Shown: positions 43,062-54,075, counted from the first letter of the stretch. The stretch is 64,000 nucleotides of DNA from JAVJQS01 sp040218815 (GCA_040218815.1 JAVJQS010000008.1:1-64000), one strand, 5' to 3'. Numbers and translations are program-made. The notes: a model not told the origin generated them from the sequence alone.

Positions 43062-45341
43062 ATGGCTGATACCAGAAAGCAAATTGAAGCATTAGATTAT
43101 CATTCCGACGGAAAACCGGGAAAAATTGAAGTAAGACCAACAAAACCTTATAGTTCACAACGTGACTTAGCCTTAGCTTATTCTCCAGGTGTTGCTGAAC
43201 CGTGTAAAAAAATAGCTGAGGATAAAGACTTAAGTTATAAATACACTGCAAAAGGAAACTTGGTTGCCGTTATTTCAAATGGCACTGCGGTTTTAGGCTT
43301 AGGTGATATTGGACCCGACGCCTCAAAGCCAGTAATGGAAGGAAAAGGCTTATTATTTAAAATTTTCGCCGACATTGATGTGTTTGATATTGAAGTAGAT
43401 GCTAAAGATGTCGACACTTTTGTAAACACGGTAAAGGCAATCTCTCCCACTTTTGGTGGAATTAACTTAGAGGATATCAAAGCTCCAGAATGCTTTGAAA
43501 TTGAGGAACGACTCAAGAACGAGTTGAATATCCCAATTATGCATGATGACCAGCATGGGACAGCAATAATTTCATCGGCAGCATTATTAAATGCCTTGGA
43601 GTTAGCGGAGAAAAAAATACAGGACGTATTCATTGTGGTAAATGGCGCTGGCGCATCGGCAATGGCATGCATAAATCTATACGTTGCACTTGGTGCTAAA
43701 AAGAAAAATATTGTCATGTGCGACAGCAAAGGGGTTATTCGCAAAGACAGAAAGGAACTCAATAAGTATAAAAAGCAATACGCCACTGATAAAGACTTAA
43801 ATGAACTAGAGGATGCTATTAAAAATGCAGATGTGTTCTTAGGCTTATCAAAAGGCAATGTATTGTCAAAAGCCATGGTAAAAAGCATGGCAAAAAACCC
43901 AATCGTGTTTGCTTTAGCGAATCCAGATCCAGAAATACCTTACCAGGAAGCAATGGATGCACGTGAAGATATAATTATGGCAACGGGTCGATCAGATCAT
44001 CCCAACCAGGTTAACAATGTATTAGGATTCCCGTTTATTTTTAGAGGTGCATTAGACGTCCGAGCTACCATGATTAATGAAGAAATGAAATTGGCTGCAG
44101 TAAAAGCGATTGCTAAAATCGCTAAAGAGCCAGTTCCTGAGGAAGTAAATGAAGCCTACAGCTCAAGAAACTTATCCTTTGGACGAGATTTTATTATCCC
44201 AAAACCTATGGATCCTCGCCTGCTGATGGTGATAGCACCGGCTGTGGCAAAAGCAGCCATGCAAAGTGGTGTTGCCCAGCGATCAATTGAAGATTTTGGT
44301 AAATATAAGTTAGAGTTGAGTTCACGGCTAGGTCTAGATAATAAGCTGATAAAAAACATGACTGAACGTGCTCGTAGAAAACCACAACGAGTAGTTTTTG
44401 CTGAGGCAGATAATTACAAAGTCCTTAAGGCGGCACAAGTTTCGAAAGATGAAAACATAGCCATCCCTATCTTATTGGGGAATAAAGAAAAAATTGAAGC
44501 ACTAATAAAGGAGAATAATCTTGAATTAGACGGCATCAAAATAATCGATCCGAAAGACGAAGCCTTGAAAAAGATGCGATATGATTTTGGTGATGTATTA
44601 TTTAAAAAACGACAACGCAGAGGAGTTACTCAATACGAAGCAAGGCACAAAATGAGAGATCGAAATCATTTTGGAGCAATGATGGTAGAGCAGGGAGAGG
44701 CAGATGCCTTTATAAGTGGTATAACCAGGAATTACCCTGAAACGATTCGTCCGGCATTGCAGGTAATTGGCACACAAAAAGGGGTAAGTCGGATTGCAGG
44801 GATGTATATTTTGATCACCAAGAGCGGACCAGTATTTTTTGCTGACACTACAATAAATGTAAATCCATCTGCACAAGATTTAGCTGATATAACAGTTTTA
44901 GCAGCGAAGTCAGTTGAGCGATTGAAGATTAAGCCTCGAATTGCAATGCTTTCTTTTGCAAACTTTGGTTCTACAGAATTTGAAGAATCAAAGAAAGTAA
45001 GTGAAGCAGTTAAAATTTTACATGAACAGCATCCTGAAATTGTTGTTGATGGTGAGCTGCAAGCGAATTTTGCTTTAAACAGAGACTCTATGCGCGATAA
45101 ATTTCCCTTTTCAAAATTGGTAAATAAGAAGGTAAACGTTCTAATTTTCCCAAACTTGTCGGCTGGAAACATTGCCTACAAGTTAGTTCAAGAAATGGGA
45201 GAAGTAGAAGCTATAGGTCCAATCTTATTGGGGTTAAACAAACCTGTTCATATTTTGCAGTTGGGTAGCAGTGTTCGTGAGATTGTAAATATGGTGACCA
45301 TTGCTGCAGTGGATGCACAAACTAGAAATACTAAATCATGA
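43062..45341 (+). CDS. maeB: NADP-dependent malic enzyme with phosphotransacetylase-like domain
   Basis: Oxidatively decarboxylates malate to pyruvate. The 759-residue protein is the MaeB multidomain form: malic enzyme domain at about 1-425 with Y40 (AYSPGVAEPC), K95 region, metal ligands in IMHDDQHGTA (160-168) and NAD(P)-binding VNGAGASAMA; then a phosphotransacetylase-like domain (about 430-755; RPALQVIG, FADTTINVNP, ELQANFALN, NLSAGNIAYK) that in this family is regulatory rather than a working PTA. It overlaps ruvA by 4 bases (ATGA). A near-consensus -7 sequence TACTTTTA lies about 30 bases upstream. Confidence 0.94.
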   Translation: MADTRKQIEALDYHSDGKPGKIEVRPTKPYSSQRDLALAYSPGVAEPCKKIAEDKDLSYKYTAKGNLVAVISNGTAVLGLGDIGPDASKPVMEGKGLLFKIFADIDVFDIEVDAKDVDTFVNTVKAISPTFGGINLEDIKAPECFEIEERLKNELNIPIMHDDQHGTAIISSAALLNALELAEKKIQDVFIVVNGAGASAMACINLYVALGAKKKNIVMCDSKGVIRKDRKELNKYKKQYATDKDLNELEDAIKNADVFLGLSKGNVLSKAMVKSMAKNPIVFALANPDPEIPYQEAMDAREDIIMATGRSDHPNQVNNVLGFPFIFRGALDVRATMINEEMKLAAVKAIAKIAKEPVPEEVNEAYSSRNLSFGRDFIIPKPMDPRLLMVIAPAVAKAAMQSGVAQRSIEDFGKYKLELSSRLGLDNKLIKNMTERARRKPQRVVFAEADNYKVLKAAQVSKDENIAIPILLGNKEKIEALIKENNLELDGIKIIDPKDEALKKMRYDFGDVLFKKRQRRGVTQYEARHKMRDRNHFGAMMVEQGEADAFISGITRNYPETIRPALQVIGTQKGVSRIAGMYILITKSGPVFFADTTINVNPSAQDLADITVLAAKSVERLKIKPRIAMLSFANFGSTEFEESKKVSEAVKILHEQHPEIVVDGELQANFALNRDSMRDKFPFSKLVNKKVNVLIFPNLSAGNIAYKLVQEMGEVEAIGPILLGLNKPVHILQLGSSVREIVNMVTIAAVDAQTRNTKS

Positions 45342-45919
45342 TAGCACATATCAATGGTCGCTTAGTTGAAAAAGCACCAACTCACGTAATTATCGATTGC
45401 GGAGGGGTAGGTTATTTCATTCATATTTCCTTAAATACATCATCAAAATTAGGGAAAGAAGAAAATTGTAAATTATTTACCGAATTAATCGTTCGTGAAG
45501 ATGCGCAATTGCTTTACGGATTCATGGAAATGGCAGAGAAACGACTGTTTCAATTACTCATTTCGGTTTCAGGAGTTGGACCTGCCACGGCTTTGTTGGT
45601 GTTGTCGTCTGCAGATCCGGGAGAAATAGAACAAGCAATAATTAGCGGAAATGCTGGCTGGTTCAAAGGTGTAAAAGGAATTGGGCCAAAGTCTGCACAG
45701 CGAATTATTATTGATTTGAAAGATAAAGTAGCCAAGGAGAATATTCATGCAGATTTTTCTTCAATGGTGGACAATACATTAAAAGATGAAGCGTTATCTG
45801 CTTTGGTTAACCTTGGCTTTAACAAGAACAAAGCGGAAAAAGTAATTGTAAAAATCTTAAAAGAAAACACCAACTACAAACTAGAAGACGTCTTAAAAAC
45901 TGCGCTCAAAGGGTTGTAG
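45338..45919 (+). CDS. ruvA: Holliday junction branch migration protein RuvA
   Basis: DNA-binding subunit that targets RuvB helicase to Holliday junctions. The 193-residue protein has the N-terminal OB-fold (MIAHINGRLVEK, VDCGGVGY-type IDCGGVGYFI), the two helix-hairpin-helix motifs (LISVSGVGPATAL and FKGVKGIGPKSAQRII), the flexible acidic linker and the C-terminal RuvB-interaction domain (EALSALVNLGFNKNKAEK). The start overlaps the end of maeB by 4 bases and sprA begins 13 bases after its stop, the order seen in other Bacteroidota. Confidence 0.95.
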   Translation: MIAHINGRLVEKAPTHVIIDCGGVGYFIHISLNTSSKLGKEENCKLFTELIVREDAQLLYGFMEMAEKRLFQLLISVSGVGPATALLVLSSADPGEIEQAIISGNAGWFKGVKGIGPKSAQRIIIDLKDKVAKENIHADFSSMVDNTLKDEALSALVNLGFNKNKAEKVIVKILKENTNYKLEDVLKTALKGL

Positions 45920-45932
45920 AGATTCCAAAAAA

Positions 45933-48900
45933 TTGAAATTCAGCAGAAGCAATATTAGCAGGCTTATTTTTCCGATAGGCTTGACCGGCATTTTTGTCGG
46001 TTCGCTTTTGGCAGTAACGCCAATTGAGCCACCTTTTGAAGGTGGCTTTGGTGTTTTATATACACCCATTGATTCTACAGAAAAAGACTCCAATGAAGTT
46101 GACTTAAAGTACCCCTTTGATGACGATAGTAACGAGGGAGTTAGCGATGGAAACAGCCCACTTTATTTAGCTGACCCGTCCAATGTAAAAAAAGGTTTTG
46201 AGTACGATCCTGAAACCGGGAGGTACAATTATTCTCAAAAAATAGGAGAAAGAAACTTCAGAAATCCGAGTTACATGAGTATGGAAGAATACTTGGATTA
46301 TGACATGGCTAGAAGTAATAAAGATTTTTGGCGCAAAAAATCCGCAGCGGAAACCTTGAACGAATCCGAGGGATTTCGTCCTCAAATTAATGTAAAAGGG
46401 GAATTGTTTGATCGAATATTTGGGGGGAATACTATTGATATCCGACCTCAAGGTTCTGCTGAATTGTCCTTTGGTGTAAATGTCTCCCGAAGAGATAATC
46501 CCATTTTGCCTGAACGTCAGCGAAGGACTAGCACTTTTGACTTTGATCAAAAAATCCAGTTAAACGTAATTGGCAACATTGGTGAAAAATTAAAAATTCA
46601 AACAAGTTACAATACCGAGGCTACTTTCGACTTTGAGAATCAAACTAAAATTGAATATACGGGCTATGAAGATGAAATTATTAAAAAGATTGAAGCAGGA
46701 AATGTTGCATTACCCTTACAGAGTACTTTAATTACCGGAAGCCAGACTCTTTTTGGGGTGAAAACTGAATTGCAGTTTGGTCGTTTACGTGTAACCTCAA
46801 TTTTTTCACAAGAAAAAGGAGAGAAAAAAGAAATTGATGTTAGTGGCGGTGCTCAGGTACAAGAGTTTGAAAAATCAGCTTCAGAATATGAAGAAAATCG
46901 TCATTACTTTCTCTCACATCTTTTTAGAGAAAGCTATGAAAAAAATCTTGGAAGTCCTCCTAGAATAACATCACGAATAAACATTACTGCAGTTGAAGTT
47001 TATATTACTAATACTCAAGGGACCTTCAACAATACTAGGAACATTTTGGCATTTACAGATCTAGGTAACGATAGAAGGATTAGCAATCCTGCAGTTGTTC
47101 AACGCAACAATTCAGCAGCCGCAGACAATAATGCCAACACCCTCTACGGAGACATTGATGGGGGCTTCCCAAATGCTCAAGCAATCAGAAACTTTAATGA
47201 AGCAGATCAGGTTCTTCAGGGTCAGGGATTAGAAAGTGGTTCTGATTATGAACGACTCGAAAATGCTATTTTACTTTCTCCAAATGAATATACCTTAAAT
47301 CCTCAGTTGGGCTACATCTCGCTGAATAGAACACTTAACCCGCAAGACGTTTTAGCGGTTTCTTTTCGATATACATACAATGGACAAACTTACCAAGTTG
47401 GGGATTTATCTACTGATGGGATTGATGGACAAGAAGCCTTGTATTTAAAATTGCTAAAAGGAACAATCATTAACCCAACTTTACCAAGTTGGGATTTAAT
47501 GATGAAAAATGTTTACTCTTTAGACGCTTTTAATGTGAGTGCTGAAAATTTCAATTTTGAAATTTGGTATTTGAACCAAGAAACCGGTGTTGAAATACCT
47601 TACTTCCCTGAGGGAAAACCAAAAAATATTCCATTAGTTAATGTGTTGGCACTAGATAGGATGACAGTTAATAATGAACCACAGCCTGATGGATTGTTTG
47701 ACTTTATTCCTAATGTAACCATCAACCCCCAAAATGGGAAAATATACTTCCCTGTTTTAGAACCCTTTGGAAGTTATTTAAAAAGGCAGTTTGATGATCC
47801 AGCATTAAAAGAGAAATATGCTTTTGATTCTTTGTATACCACAACCAGAATACTTGCCCAGCAAGATGCAGATAAAAATAGGTTTAGTTTCAGGGGAAGA
47901 TATCAGTCGAGCTCGGGCTCTGAAATTTCTTTGAACGCATTTAATATTCCTCAAGGCTCTGTTACAGTAACCGCTGGAGGTGCGCAGCTGACGGAAAATG
48001 TTGATTACACAGTGGATTATAACTTGGGTCGAGTTAAAATTTTAAACGAAGGGATTTTAGCTTCTGGACAGCCAATTAAGGTCTCTTTAGGAAGTAATTC
48101 CTTGTTCAATATTCAGACTAAAACACTCTTAGGGTCGCGGTTTGATTATCGAGTATCAGAAGATATAAATGTAGGGGGTACAGTTTTAAACCTTACTGAA
48201 CGCCCATTAACGCGAAAAATAAATATTGGTGATGAGCCAATTTCTAACACAGTTGTAGGACTTGATGGAACATTTAGGTCAGAAGTACCACTCTTGACTA
48301 AAGCTGCAGATATGTTGCCCTTTTTTGATACAAAGGCAAAGTCGACACTCACGATTTCTGCAGAGGCTGCAAGACTTTTTCCTGGTAATTCTCGGGCAAT
48401 TACAAAAAGCGGAGTGGCCTATATAGATGATTTTGAAGGAAGCCAGACGGTGATTGACATAAGGTCAGCTAATACTTGGTATTTGGCAAGTACGCCTCAA
48501 GGGCAAGACGATTTATTTCCAGAAGCGAACTTGAATGGAGATAGAGCTTATGGGTATAATCGTGCAAAATTAGCATGGTACACGATTGACCCATTATTCT
48601 TTAGAAATGATAGCAGAACACCAGATCATATTCGAAATTCTGCAAGCCAAGCAAACAACTACTCACGAGAAATATTAGAAACAGAGGTTTTCCCAAATAA
48701 AGATCCTGAACCTGGATTAATAAATAACCTCCCAACTTTAGATTTAGCTTTTTATCCGAATGAAAGAGGGGCTTATAATTATGAAACAACAGGAGGAGCA
48801 TATTCCGATGGACTTAATAGAGATGGTAGCTTAAGAAACCCAGCTTCACGTTGGGGTGGAATTATGCGAGAAATTCAGGGTAGTGATTTTGAAGCTTCAA

Positions 48901-51900
48901 ATGTAGAGTTTATACAGTTTTGGATAATGGATCCATTTAACCCTCAAGATGGAAACCCAAGTGCTGATGGGGGACAATTATATTTTAACCTGGGGTCTGT
49001 ATCTGAAGACATTTTGAAGGATTCACGAAAAAGTTTTGAGAATGGATTACCAATAGATAATTCTAATCAAAACACTGATAATACTATCTGGGGTAGAATC
49101 CCAACGGTGCAATCAGTAGTAAATGCATTTGATAACGATCCTGATGCACGTGCATTTCAAGATATTGGTTTAGATGGGTTATCAGATGCTCAAGAGCGTG
49201 CTTATTTTGAAGGCTATATCGACACATTGAGAAATCTTTTGGATCCAACAGTTTTTGCAGAGTTTACTAGAGACCCTTCGAAAGATAACTATCATTACTA
49301 TCGTGGTAGTGATTATGATGCCCAACAATTATCAATATTAAATCGCTATAAACTATTCAATGGACACCAAGGAAATTCACCTACAGGTGAACAGTCTAGT
49401 GAATCGTACCCAACTGCCGCTACTACCTTACCAGACGTTGAAGATGTTAATCGAAACTTCAATTTAGATCGAACTGAAGCTTACTATCAATATAAAGTTG
49501 AATTAAGACCTGATTTACTGCAACCTGGAAATGTTGGAACGGGTTATATTACTGACGTTGTGCGAGCTACCAAAAACGTAAACGGACAAACAAAAGAAGT
49601 CAATTGGTATCAGTTTAAGATTCCAATTCGAAAGCCAGACCAAACTATTGGACAAATCAGAGATTTTAAATCCATTCGTTTTATGCGGATGTTTCTAAAA
49701 GGCTTTAATGAAGATGTGATCGTTCGATTTGCACGTCTAGGTCTAGTTAGGGGGGAATGGAGAGAATTTTTTGGTGACGAGCTTCCTCCTGGAGATACGC
49801 ATGGTAATGAACCAGGGACTACCACTTTTAACATTGGTGCAGTGAATGTAGAAGAGAACTCGAATAGGGTGCCAATTAATTATACAATTCCTCCAGATAT
49901 TGATCGAGAAATTGATTTTGGAACAACCAATTTAAGACAGTTGAATGAGCAGTCTTTAGTCCTAGATGTGTGTGATTTACAAGATGGTTACTCAAAGTTT
50001 GCATACAGGTATTTAGACCTAGATATTAGGCAGTACAAACGCTTAAAAATGTATGCACACGCTGAAGCAGGTTCTGAATTATCCGCCTTAGACGATGGTG
50101 ATGTTTCAATGGTGATGCGTTTGGGAACTGATTTTGAAAACAACTATTATGAATATGAAGTTCCTCTAAAGGTAACACGTGCAGGGCAAAATTCACCTGA
50201 ACAAGTTTGGCCGAGTAGCAATGAGGTTGATTTGGCTTTTGATAAACTTATTGATGCTAAGCAGCTTAGAAATAGATTATTGGCAACACCAGATAATGGA
50301 GTAAGTGTTGGCAGAGACTATGAAACCTCAGATGGAAACAACACCATTAGAATAAAGGGTAATCCAAATTTGGCGGAGGTCAGAGTGATTATGATTGGGG
50401 TTAAAAATCCGAGAGGAGGGCCTGGCAATCCAAATGATGATGGAATCCAAAAGTGCGCTGAGGTATGGGTAAACGAACTGCGCCTTTCAGATTTTAATAA
50501 TGATGGTGGTTGGGCAGCTACAGCCAGAATGACGGCTCAGGTTGCTGATCTAGGAACAATTAACCTTTCTGGTAACTACAGCACACCAGGATGGGGAAGT
50601 TTAGAGCAAAAATTAAATGAGAGGCAACGAGAAACAAGACAGCAATATGACCTGTCTGCTAGTATTGACTTGGCCAAATTGTTACCAGACAAGGTAAACT
50701 TGAGTATTCCGATGTATTACTCTATTTCAGAAAGTATTGTTAGACCAGAGTTTAATCCATTGGATCCAGATATTCGTTTGCAAGAACTTTATAAATCAGA
50801 TGAACTTACAGAAGATTATAAAGACTCTATTCAAAAAATTACCGATGATTATACTAGACGAAGAAGCGTCAATTTCACTAATGTTCGAAAACTTCCTGGC
50901 CCAAATAAAAAAGAAAAACACATTTATGACGTAGAAAACTTGTCATTTACCTATGCCTATTCACAAATTTATAATCGAAACATAAATACAAAATTTGATA
51001 AGCAGGAAACTTATCGTGGAGCTATTAATTATAATTATTCTGCTAAACCACTTAATATTGAGCCTTTTAAGGATGTAGATTTCTTTAAGAAGAATCAAGC
51101 ATTTAAGCTTATCCAAGATTTTAATTTTAACCCTATTCCTTCTCAAATAAGTGTTCAAAATCAATTTAATAGGACATACAATGCACGACAAGCCAGAAAT
51201 ATAACTTCAAGTTTTATTTTTGAGTCACCTGAATTTTACCAAAAAACCTTTAACTGGTCTAGAATTTATTCGCTAAGACACAATTTTGCAAAATCAATAA
51301 CATTTACCTTTAACGCTACAAATATGGCTTTGATAGGTGAGCCACCCGGGAAAGTAGATAGAGATGATGAAGAAAGTTATGAAGAATTTAAAACAGAAGT
51401 ATGGAATAACATTGCAAAGTTTGGAGATAATACAAACTACAACCATAACTTCAGTTTAAATTATAGAATACCAATCAACAAAATTCCTGGCTTAGATTTT
51501 ATTAGTGCCAATGCAAGCTACTCAGGCACCTATGCTTGGGATAAGATTGGAAATCCAACAGGCCCAGATACTTTGGGAAGTACGATAAGAAACTCCAATA
51601 CAAAAACTATTCAAGGAAACTTGAATATGGATTTGTTGTACAACAAGTTCCAATACATCAGAGATTTAAAAGACCCAAATGTTGATAATCGTTATACGTA
51701 CATTGAGGAATTTGAGAACGAAGAAAAGGAAAAAGAGAAAAAGAAAAAAAGTAATCGACAAATTCTATTAGAGAAGGCTTCGTCTGAATCATTGAATAAG
51801 GAAGAAGAAGCTGATTTAGCATCTATCGAATCTACTAATGAAGAACCTATAGATACTACAAAAAAGAAAAAGTTTTTTGTAAAACGCTACTTAATGGATA

Positions 51901-53309
51901 ACCTGATTTGGACCGTTATGAGCTTGAAAACCATCTCTGTTAATTATAACGAAACAGAAGGAACAATTTTACCAAATTATGGATTAAGGTCTAATATTTT
52001 AGGGATGTCGCCTGGATGGGATGCACCAGGCTTGGGATTTGTAGCAGGATTACAAGAGGAAGAGGATGATTATTTATATACAGCATTGGAGAACGGGTGG
52101 TTAATTGAAAACGGCTCCTTTGTAAGTGGAGACTTTAATAAAACAAAGAGTAAGTCTCTAAATATAAGAGCTACAATTCGTCCAATTGATGGGCTTAGAA
52201 TCCAATTAACTGCTAATAAAACTCAAAGTGAAAATGCTAGCCAATTCTTCTTTTACGATGACACGACCAGTGTGTTGAATGAATTTGGTAATAAGTATAA
52301 TGTTGAAGCTCCTCCTATAATTGGTGGAACCTACACCATGTCATTTTTAAGTTTTAATACCTCATTTGAGAAAAGTGATGATAAGGATTTTAGTTCAGAA
52401 CCATTTAAAAATTTAAGAGCGAATCGAAGTACTATCTCTGAACGACTAGGAGAAACTAATCAAAACTCCCGATTTATTGTTCAAGATTCTCTCGGAAATG
52501 CTTACGCAGAAGGATTTGGAGGCACCTCTCAAGAGGTATTGCTCTATTCGTTTATGTCAGCGTATTCTGGAACGAGTGCGAATGATATTCCAATCACAAA
52601 TTTTTTAAAGCTTATTCCTAAACCAAATTGGGATGTAACTTATGATGGACTTTCGAAGCTTCCATTTTTTAAACGATTTTTCAAAAACATTACCCTGAAA
52701 CATGCTTACAGGTCAACTTTTTCGGTTGGGTCCTATACTAGGAATCAAAATTTCGGTAGATCGGAGGTTAATGGAGACCCTAATGAATTTGATATGAATG
52801 GCAACTTTATTACAGAGCGACAATTATCCACGGCAAGTATTGTTGAAGCTTTTAGTCCACTTCTAAACGTTGATATGACTTGGAATAATAGTTTATTAAC
52901 CCGTGTAGAACTAAGAAGAGATAGAAATGTTTCTTTGAGTTTTGCAAATAATCAAATAACAGAAATTGTTGGACAGGAATATATTATCGGCATAGGTTAC
53001 AGACTTGCTAATTTAAAGCTTCCATTTAAAATTGGTAAGGTTGAAAAGGCGAGTGATTTAGATTTAAGAGCAGATATTTCAATTCGTGATAATCAAACAA
53101 TTATCAGGCGGGTTGTTGAAAATAGAAGTGAGCTTACCGCTGGACAACGCATTTTTTCAATAAAATTTACAGCGGACTATCGATTCAGCAGTAAACTGAA
53201 TTTGCGGTTTTTCTTCGATCGAGTCGCGAATACACCACGTGTTTCATCCACCTTCCCAACGGCAAATACTAATGCTGGAATAAGTTTACGTTTTTCACTT
53301 TCACAGTAA
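45933..53309 (+). CDS. sprA: T9SS outer-membrane translocon protein SprA
   Basis: Giant outer-membrane barrel that forms the export channel of the type IX secretion system; needed for protein secretion and gliding. The 2458-residue protein starts at TTG, has an N-terminal hydrophobic signal (about 9-28) and the SprA N-terminal signatures GFEYDPETGRYNYSQ, NPSYMSMEEYLDYD and FWRKK, then GVAYIDDFEGSQTVIDI in the middle and a terminal barrel segment ending ISLRFSLSQ. Length equals the known translocon. A highly charged Glu/Lys cytoplasmic-like stretch occurs near residues 1925-1985 (a loop). It is 13 bases after ruvA and 42 before gcvH, inside the conserved block. Confidence 0.96.
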   Translation: MKFSRSNISRLIFPIGLTGIFVGSLLAVTPIEPPFEGGFGVLYTPIDSTEKDSNEVDLKYPFDDDSNEGVSDGNSPLYLADPSNVKKGFEYDPETGRYNYSQKIGERNFRNPSYMSMEEYLDYDMARSNKDFWRKKSAAETLNESEGFRPQINVKGELFDRIFGGNTIDIRPQGSAELSFGVNVSRRDNPILPERQRRTSTFDFDQKIQLNVIGNIGEKLKIQTSYNTEATFDFENQTKIEYTGYEDEIIKKIEAGNVALPLQSTLITGSQTLFGVKTELQFGRLRVTSIFSQEKGEKKEIDVSGGAQVQEFEKSASEYEENRHYFLSHLFRESYEKNLGSPPRITSRINITAVEVYITNTQGTFNNTRNILAFTDLGNDRRISNPAVVQRNNSAAADNNANTLYGDIDGGFPNAQAIRNFNEADQVLQGQGLESGSDYERLENAILLSPNEYTLNPQLGYISLNRTLNPQDVLAVSFRYTYNGQTYQVGDLSTDGIDGQEALYLKLLKGTIINPTLPSWDLMMKNVYSLDAFNVSAENFNFEIWYLNQETGVEIPYFPEGKPKNIPLVNVLALDRMTVNNEPQPDGLFDFIPNVTINPQNGKIYFPVLEPFGSYLKRQFDDPALKEKYAFDSLYTTTRILAQQDADKNRFSFRGRYQSSSGSEISLNAFNIPQGSVTVTAGGAQLTENVDYTVDYNLGRVKILNEGILASGQPIKVSLGSNSLFNIQTKTLLGSRFDYRVSEDINVGGTVLNLTERPLTRKINIGDEPISNTVVGLDGTFRSEVPLLTKAADMLPFFDTKAKSTLTISAEAARLFPGNSRAITKSGVAYIDDFEGSQTVIDIRSANTWYLASTPQGQDDLFPEANLNGDRAYGYNRAKLAWYTIDPLFFRNDSRTPDHIRNSASQANNYSREILETEVFPNKDPEPGLINNLPTLDLAFYPNERGAYNYETTGGAYSDGLNRDGSLRNPASRWGGIMREIQGSDFEASNVEFIQFWIMDPFNPQDGNPSADGGQLYFNLGSVSEDILKDSRKSFENGLPIDNSNQNTDNTIWGRIPTVQSVVNAFDNDPDARAFQDIGLDGLSDAQERAYFEGYIDTLRNLLDPTVFAEFTRDPSKDNYHYYRGSDYDAQQLSILNRYKLFNGHQGNSPTGEQSSESYPTAATTLPDVEDVNRNFNLDRTEAYYQYKVELRPDLLQPGNVGTGYITDVVRATKNVNGQTKEVNWYQFKIPIRKPDQTIGQIRDFKSIRFMRMFLKGFNEDVIVRFARLGLVRGEWREFFGDELPPGDTHGNEPGTTTFNIGAVNVEENSNRVPINYTIPPDIDREIDFGTTNLRQLNEQSLVLDVCDLQDGYSKFAYRYLDLDIRQYKRLKMYAHAEAGSELSALDDGDVSMVMRLGTDFENNYYEYEVPLKVTRAGQNSPEQVWPSSNEVDLAFDKLIDAKQLRNRLLATPDNGVSVGRDYETSDGNNTIRIKGNPNLAEVRVIMIGVKNPRGGPGNPNDDGIQKCAEVWVNELRLSDFNNDGGWAATARMTAQVADLGTINLSGNYSTPGWGSLEQKLNERQRETRQQYDLSASIDLAKLLPDKVNLSIPMYYSISESIVRPEFNPLDPDIRLQELYKSDELTEDYKDSIQKITDDYTRRRSVNFTNVRKLPGPNKKEKHIYDVENLSFTYAYSQIYNRNINTKFDKQETYRGAINYNYSAKPLNIEPFKDVDFFKKNQAFKLIQDFNFNPIPSQISVQNQFNRTYNARQARNITSSFIFESPEFYQKTFNWSRIYSLRHNFAKSITFTFNATNMALIGEPPGKVDRDDEESYEEFKTEVWNNIAKFGDNTNYNHNFSLNYRIPINKIPGLDFISANASYSGTYAWDKIGNPTGPDTLGSTIRNSNTKTIQGNLNMDLLYNKFQYIRDLKDPNVDNRYTYIEEFENEEKEKEKKKKSNRQILLEKASSESLNKEEEADLASIESTNEEPIDTTKKKKFFVKRYLMDNLIWTVMSLKTISVNYNETEGTILPNYGLRSNILGMSPGWDAPGLGFVAGLQEEEDDYLYTALENGWLIENGSFVSGDFNKTKSKSLNIRATIRPIDGLRIQLTANKTQSENASQFFFYDDTTSVLNEFGNKYNVEAPPIIGGTYTMSFLSFNTSFEKSDDKDFSSEPFKNLRANRSTISERLGETNQNSRFIVQDSLGNAYAEGFGGTSQEVLLYSFMSAYSGTSANDIPITNFLKLIPKPNWDVTYDGLSKLPFFKRFFKNITLKHAYRSTFSVGSYTRNQNFGRSEVNGDPNEFDMNGNFITERQLSTASIVEAFSPLLNVDMTWNNSLLTRVELRRDRNVSLSFANNQITEIVGQEYIIGIGYRLANLKLPFKIGKVEKASDLDLRADISIRDNQTIIRRVVENRSELTAGQRIFSIKFTADYRFSSKLNLRFFFDRVANTPRVSSTFPTANTNAGISLRFSLSQ

Positions 53310-53351
53310 ATTCTTAATCAATAATTTTAACCCCTTATAAAAAACAATATA

Positions 53352-53729
53352 ATGAATATCCCAAAAGAGTTAAAATATACATCAGATCACGAATGGATCC
53401 GATTAGAAGGAGATGTTGCTACCATAGGTATAACCGATTTTGCCCAAAGTGAATTAGGAGATGTGGTTTACGTTGAAATTGAAACAGAAGGAGAAGCCTT
53501 AGATAAGGGAGAAGTTTTTGGAACAGTTGAGGCAGTAAAAACTGTTTCTGATCTTTTTATGCCATTAAACGGTGAGGTTATAGCTGTAAATGAAAACATT
53601 GAGTCAGCACCAGAGTCTGTAAATGAAGACCCGTATGGCGAAGGGTGGATGATAAAAGTGAAGCTATCTAATCCTGATGAGGTAAGCGCTTTGCTTTCTG
53701 CTGAAGCTTATGAAGCTGAAGTAGGATAA
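53352..53729 (+). CDS. gcvH: Glycine cleavage system H protein
   Basis: Lipoyl carrier of the glycine cleavage complex. The 125-residue protein has the fold and signatures YTSDHEWIRLEG, GITDFAQSELGDVVYVE, the lipoylated K63 in VEAVKTVSDL, and the C-terminal NEDPYGEGWMIKVK. The other gcv genes are not in the window. Location after sprA is the conserved Bacteroidota order. The 14-mer ATAATTTTAACCCC at 53321-53334, also found before ftsX, lies 17 bases before its ATG. Confidence 0.96.
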   Translation: MNIPKELKYTSDHEWIRLEGDVATIGITDFAQSELGDVVYVEIETEGEALDKGEVFGTVEAVKTVSDLFMPLNGEVIAVNENIESAPESVNEDPYGEGWMIKVKLSNPDEVSALLSAEAYEAEVG

Positions 53730-53730
53730 G

Positions 53731-54075
53731 GTGAAACTACTAAGATGGCTGCCAGTTTGTTTATGGTTAATCGCTATCTGTTGGTTAAGCTTTTCTTCCT
53801 TGGAAAAAGTTCCCTTGCCTTCCGTTGTAGGGTGGGATAAACTCGGGCATTTTTTCATGTATTTTTTGTTGGAATTGCTTTTTTTATATGCATTAAACTT
53901 TAAAAAGAAAGGAGTTTTTACATGGAGTTTGCTAGCCATTGTATTCTCGGGGATTACGGAGTTGATACAACATTTTTTCATCGTTAATCGTTATGGGGAG
54001 TGGGCTGATTTTGTTGCAAATGCAATCGGAATAATTATTGCATACTTAATTGTAAGAAGAAATATAAAAAATTAA
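53731..54075 (+). CDS. VanZ-like membrane protein
   Basis: Protein of 114 residues starting at GTG one base after the gcvH stop, with four hydrophobic helices. Family signatures are WLSFSSLEKVPLP at the first loop, DKLGHFFMYFLL, and the acidic/aromatic TELIQHFFIVNRYGEWADFVANAIG. VanZ-domain proteins are linked to envelope tolerance (teicoplanin resistance VanZ is the founder), but the biochemical role is unknown and no antibiotic role should be read into this copy. It is the usual neighbour of sprA-gcvH. Confidence 0.88.
   Translation: MKLLRWLPVCLWLIAICWLSFSSLEKVPLPSVVGWDKLGHFFMYFLLELLFLYALNFKKKGVFTWSLLAIVFSGITELIQHFFIVNRYGEWADFVANAIGIIIAYLIVRRNIKN

Noticed and set aside
43235..43888. 217-codon open frame antisense to maeB
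   Set aside because: maeB is certain from its motifs; the antisense product is low-complexity (Ser/Phe-rich) and has no start signal.
53731..54075. Antibiotic-resistance gene vanZ
   Set aside because: VanZ-domain proteins are common housekeeping-type neighbours of sprA-gcvH; there is no van cluster here.
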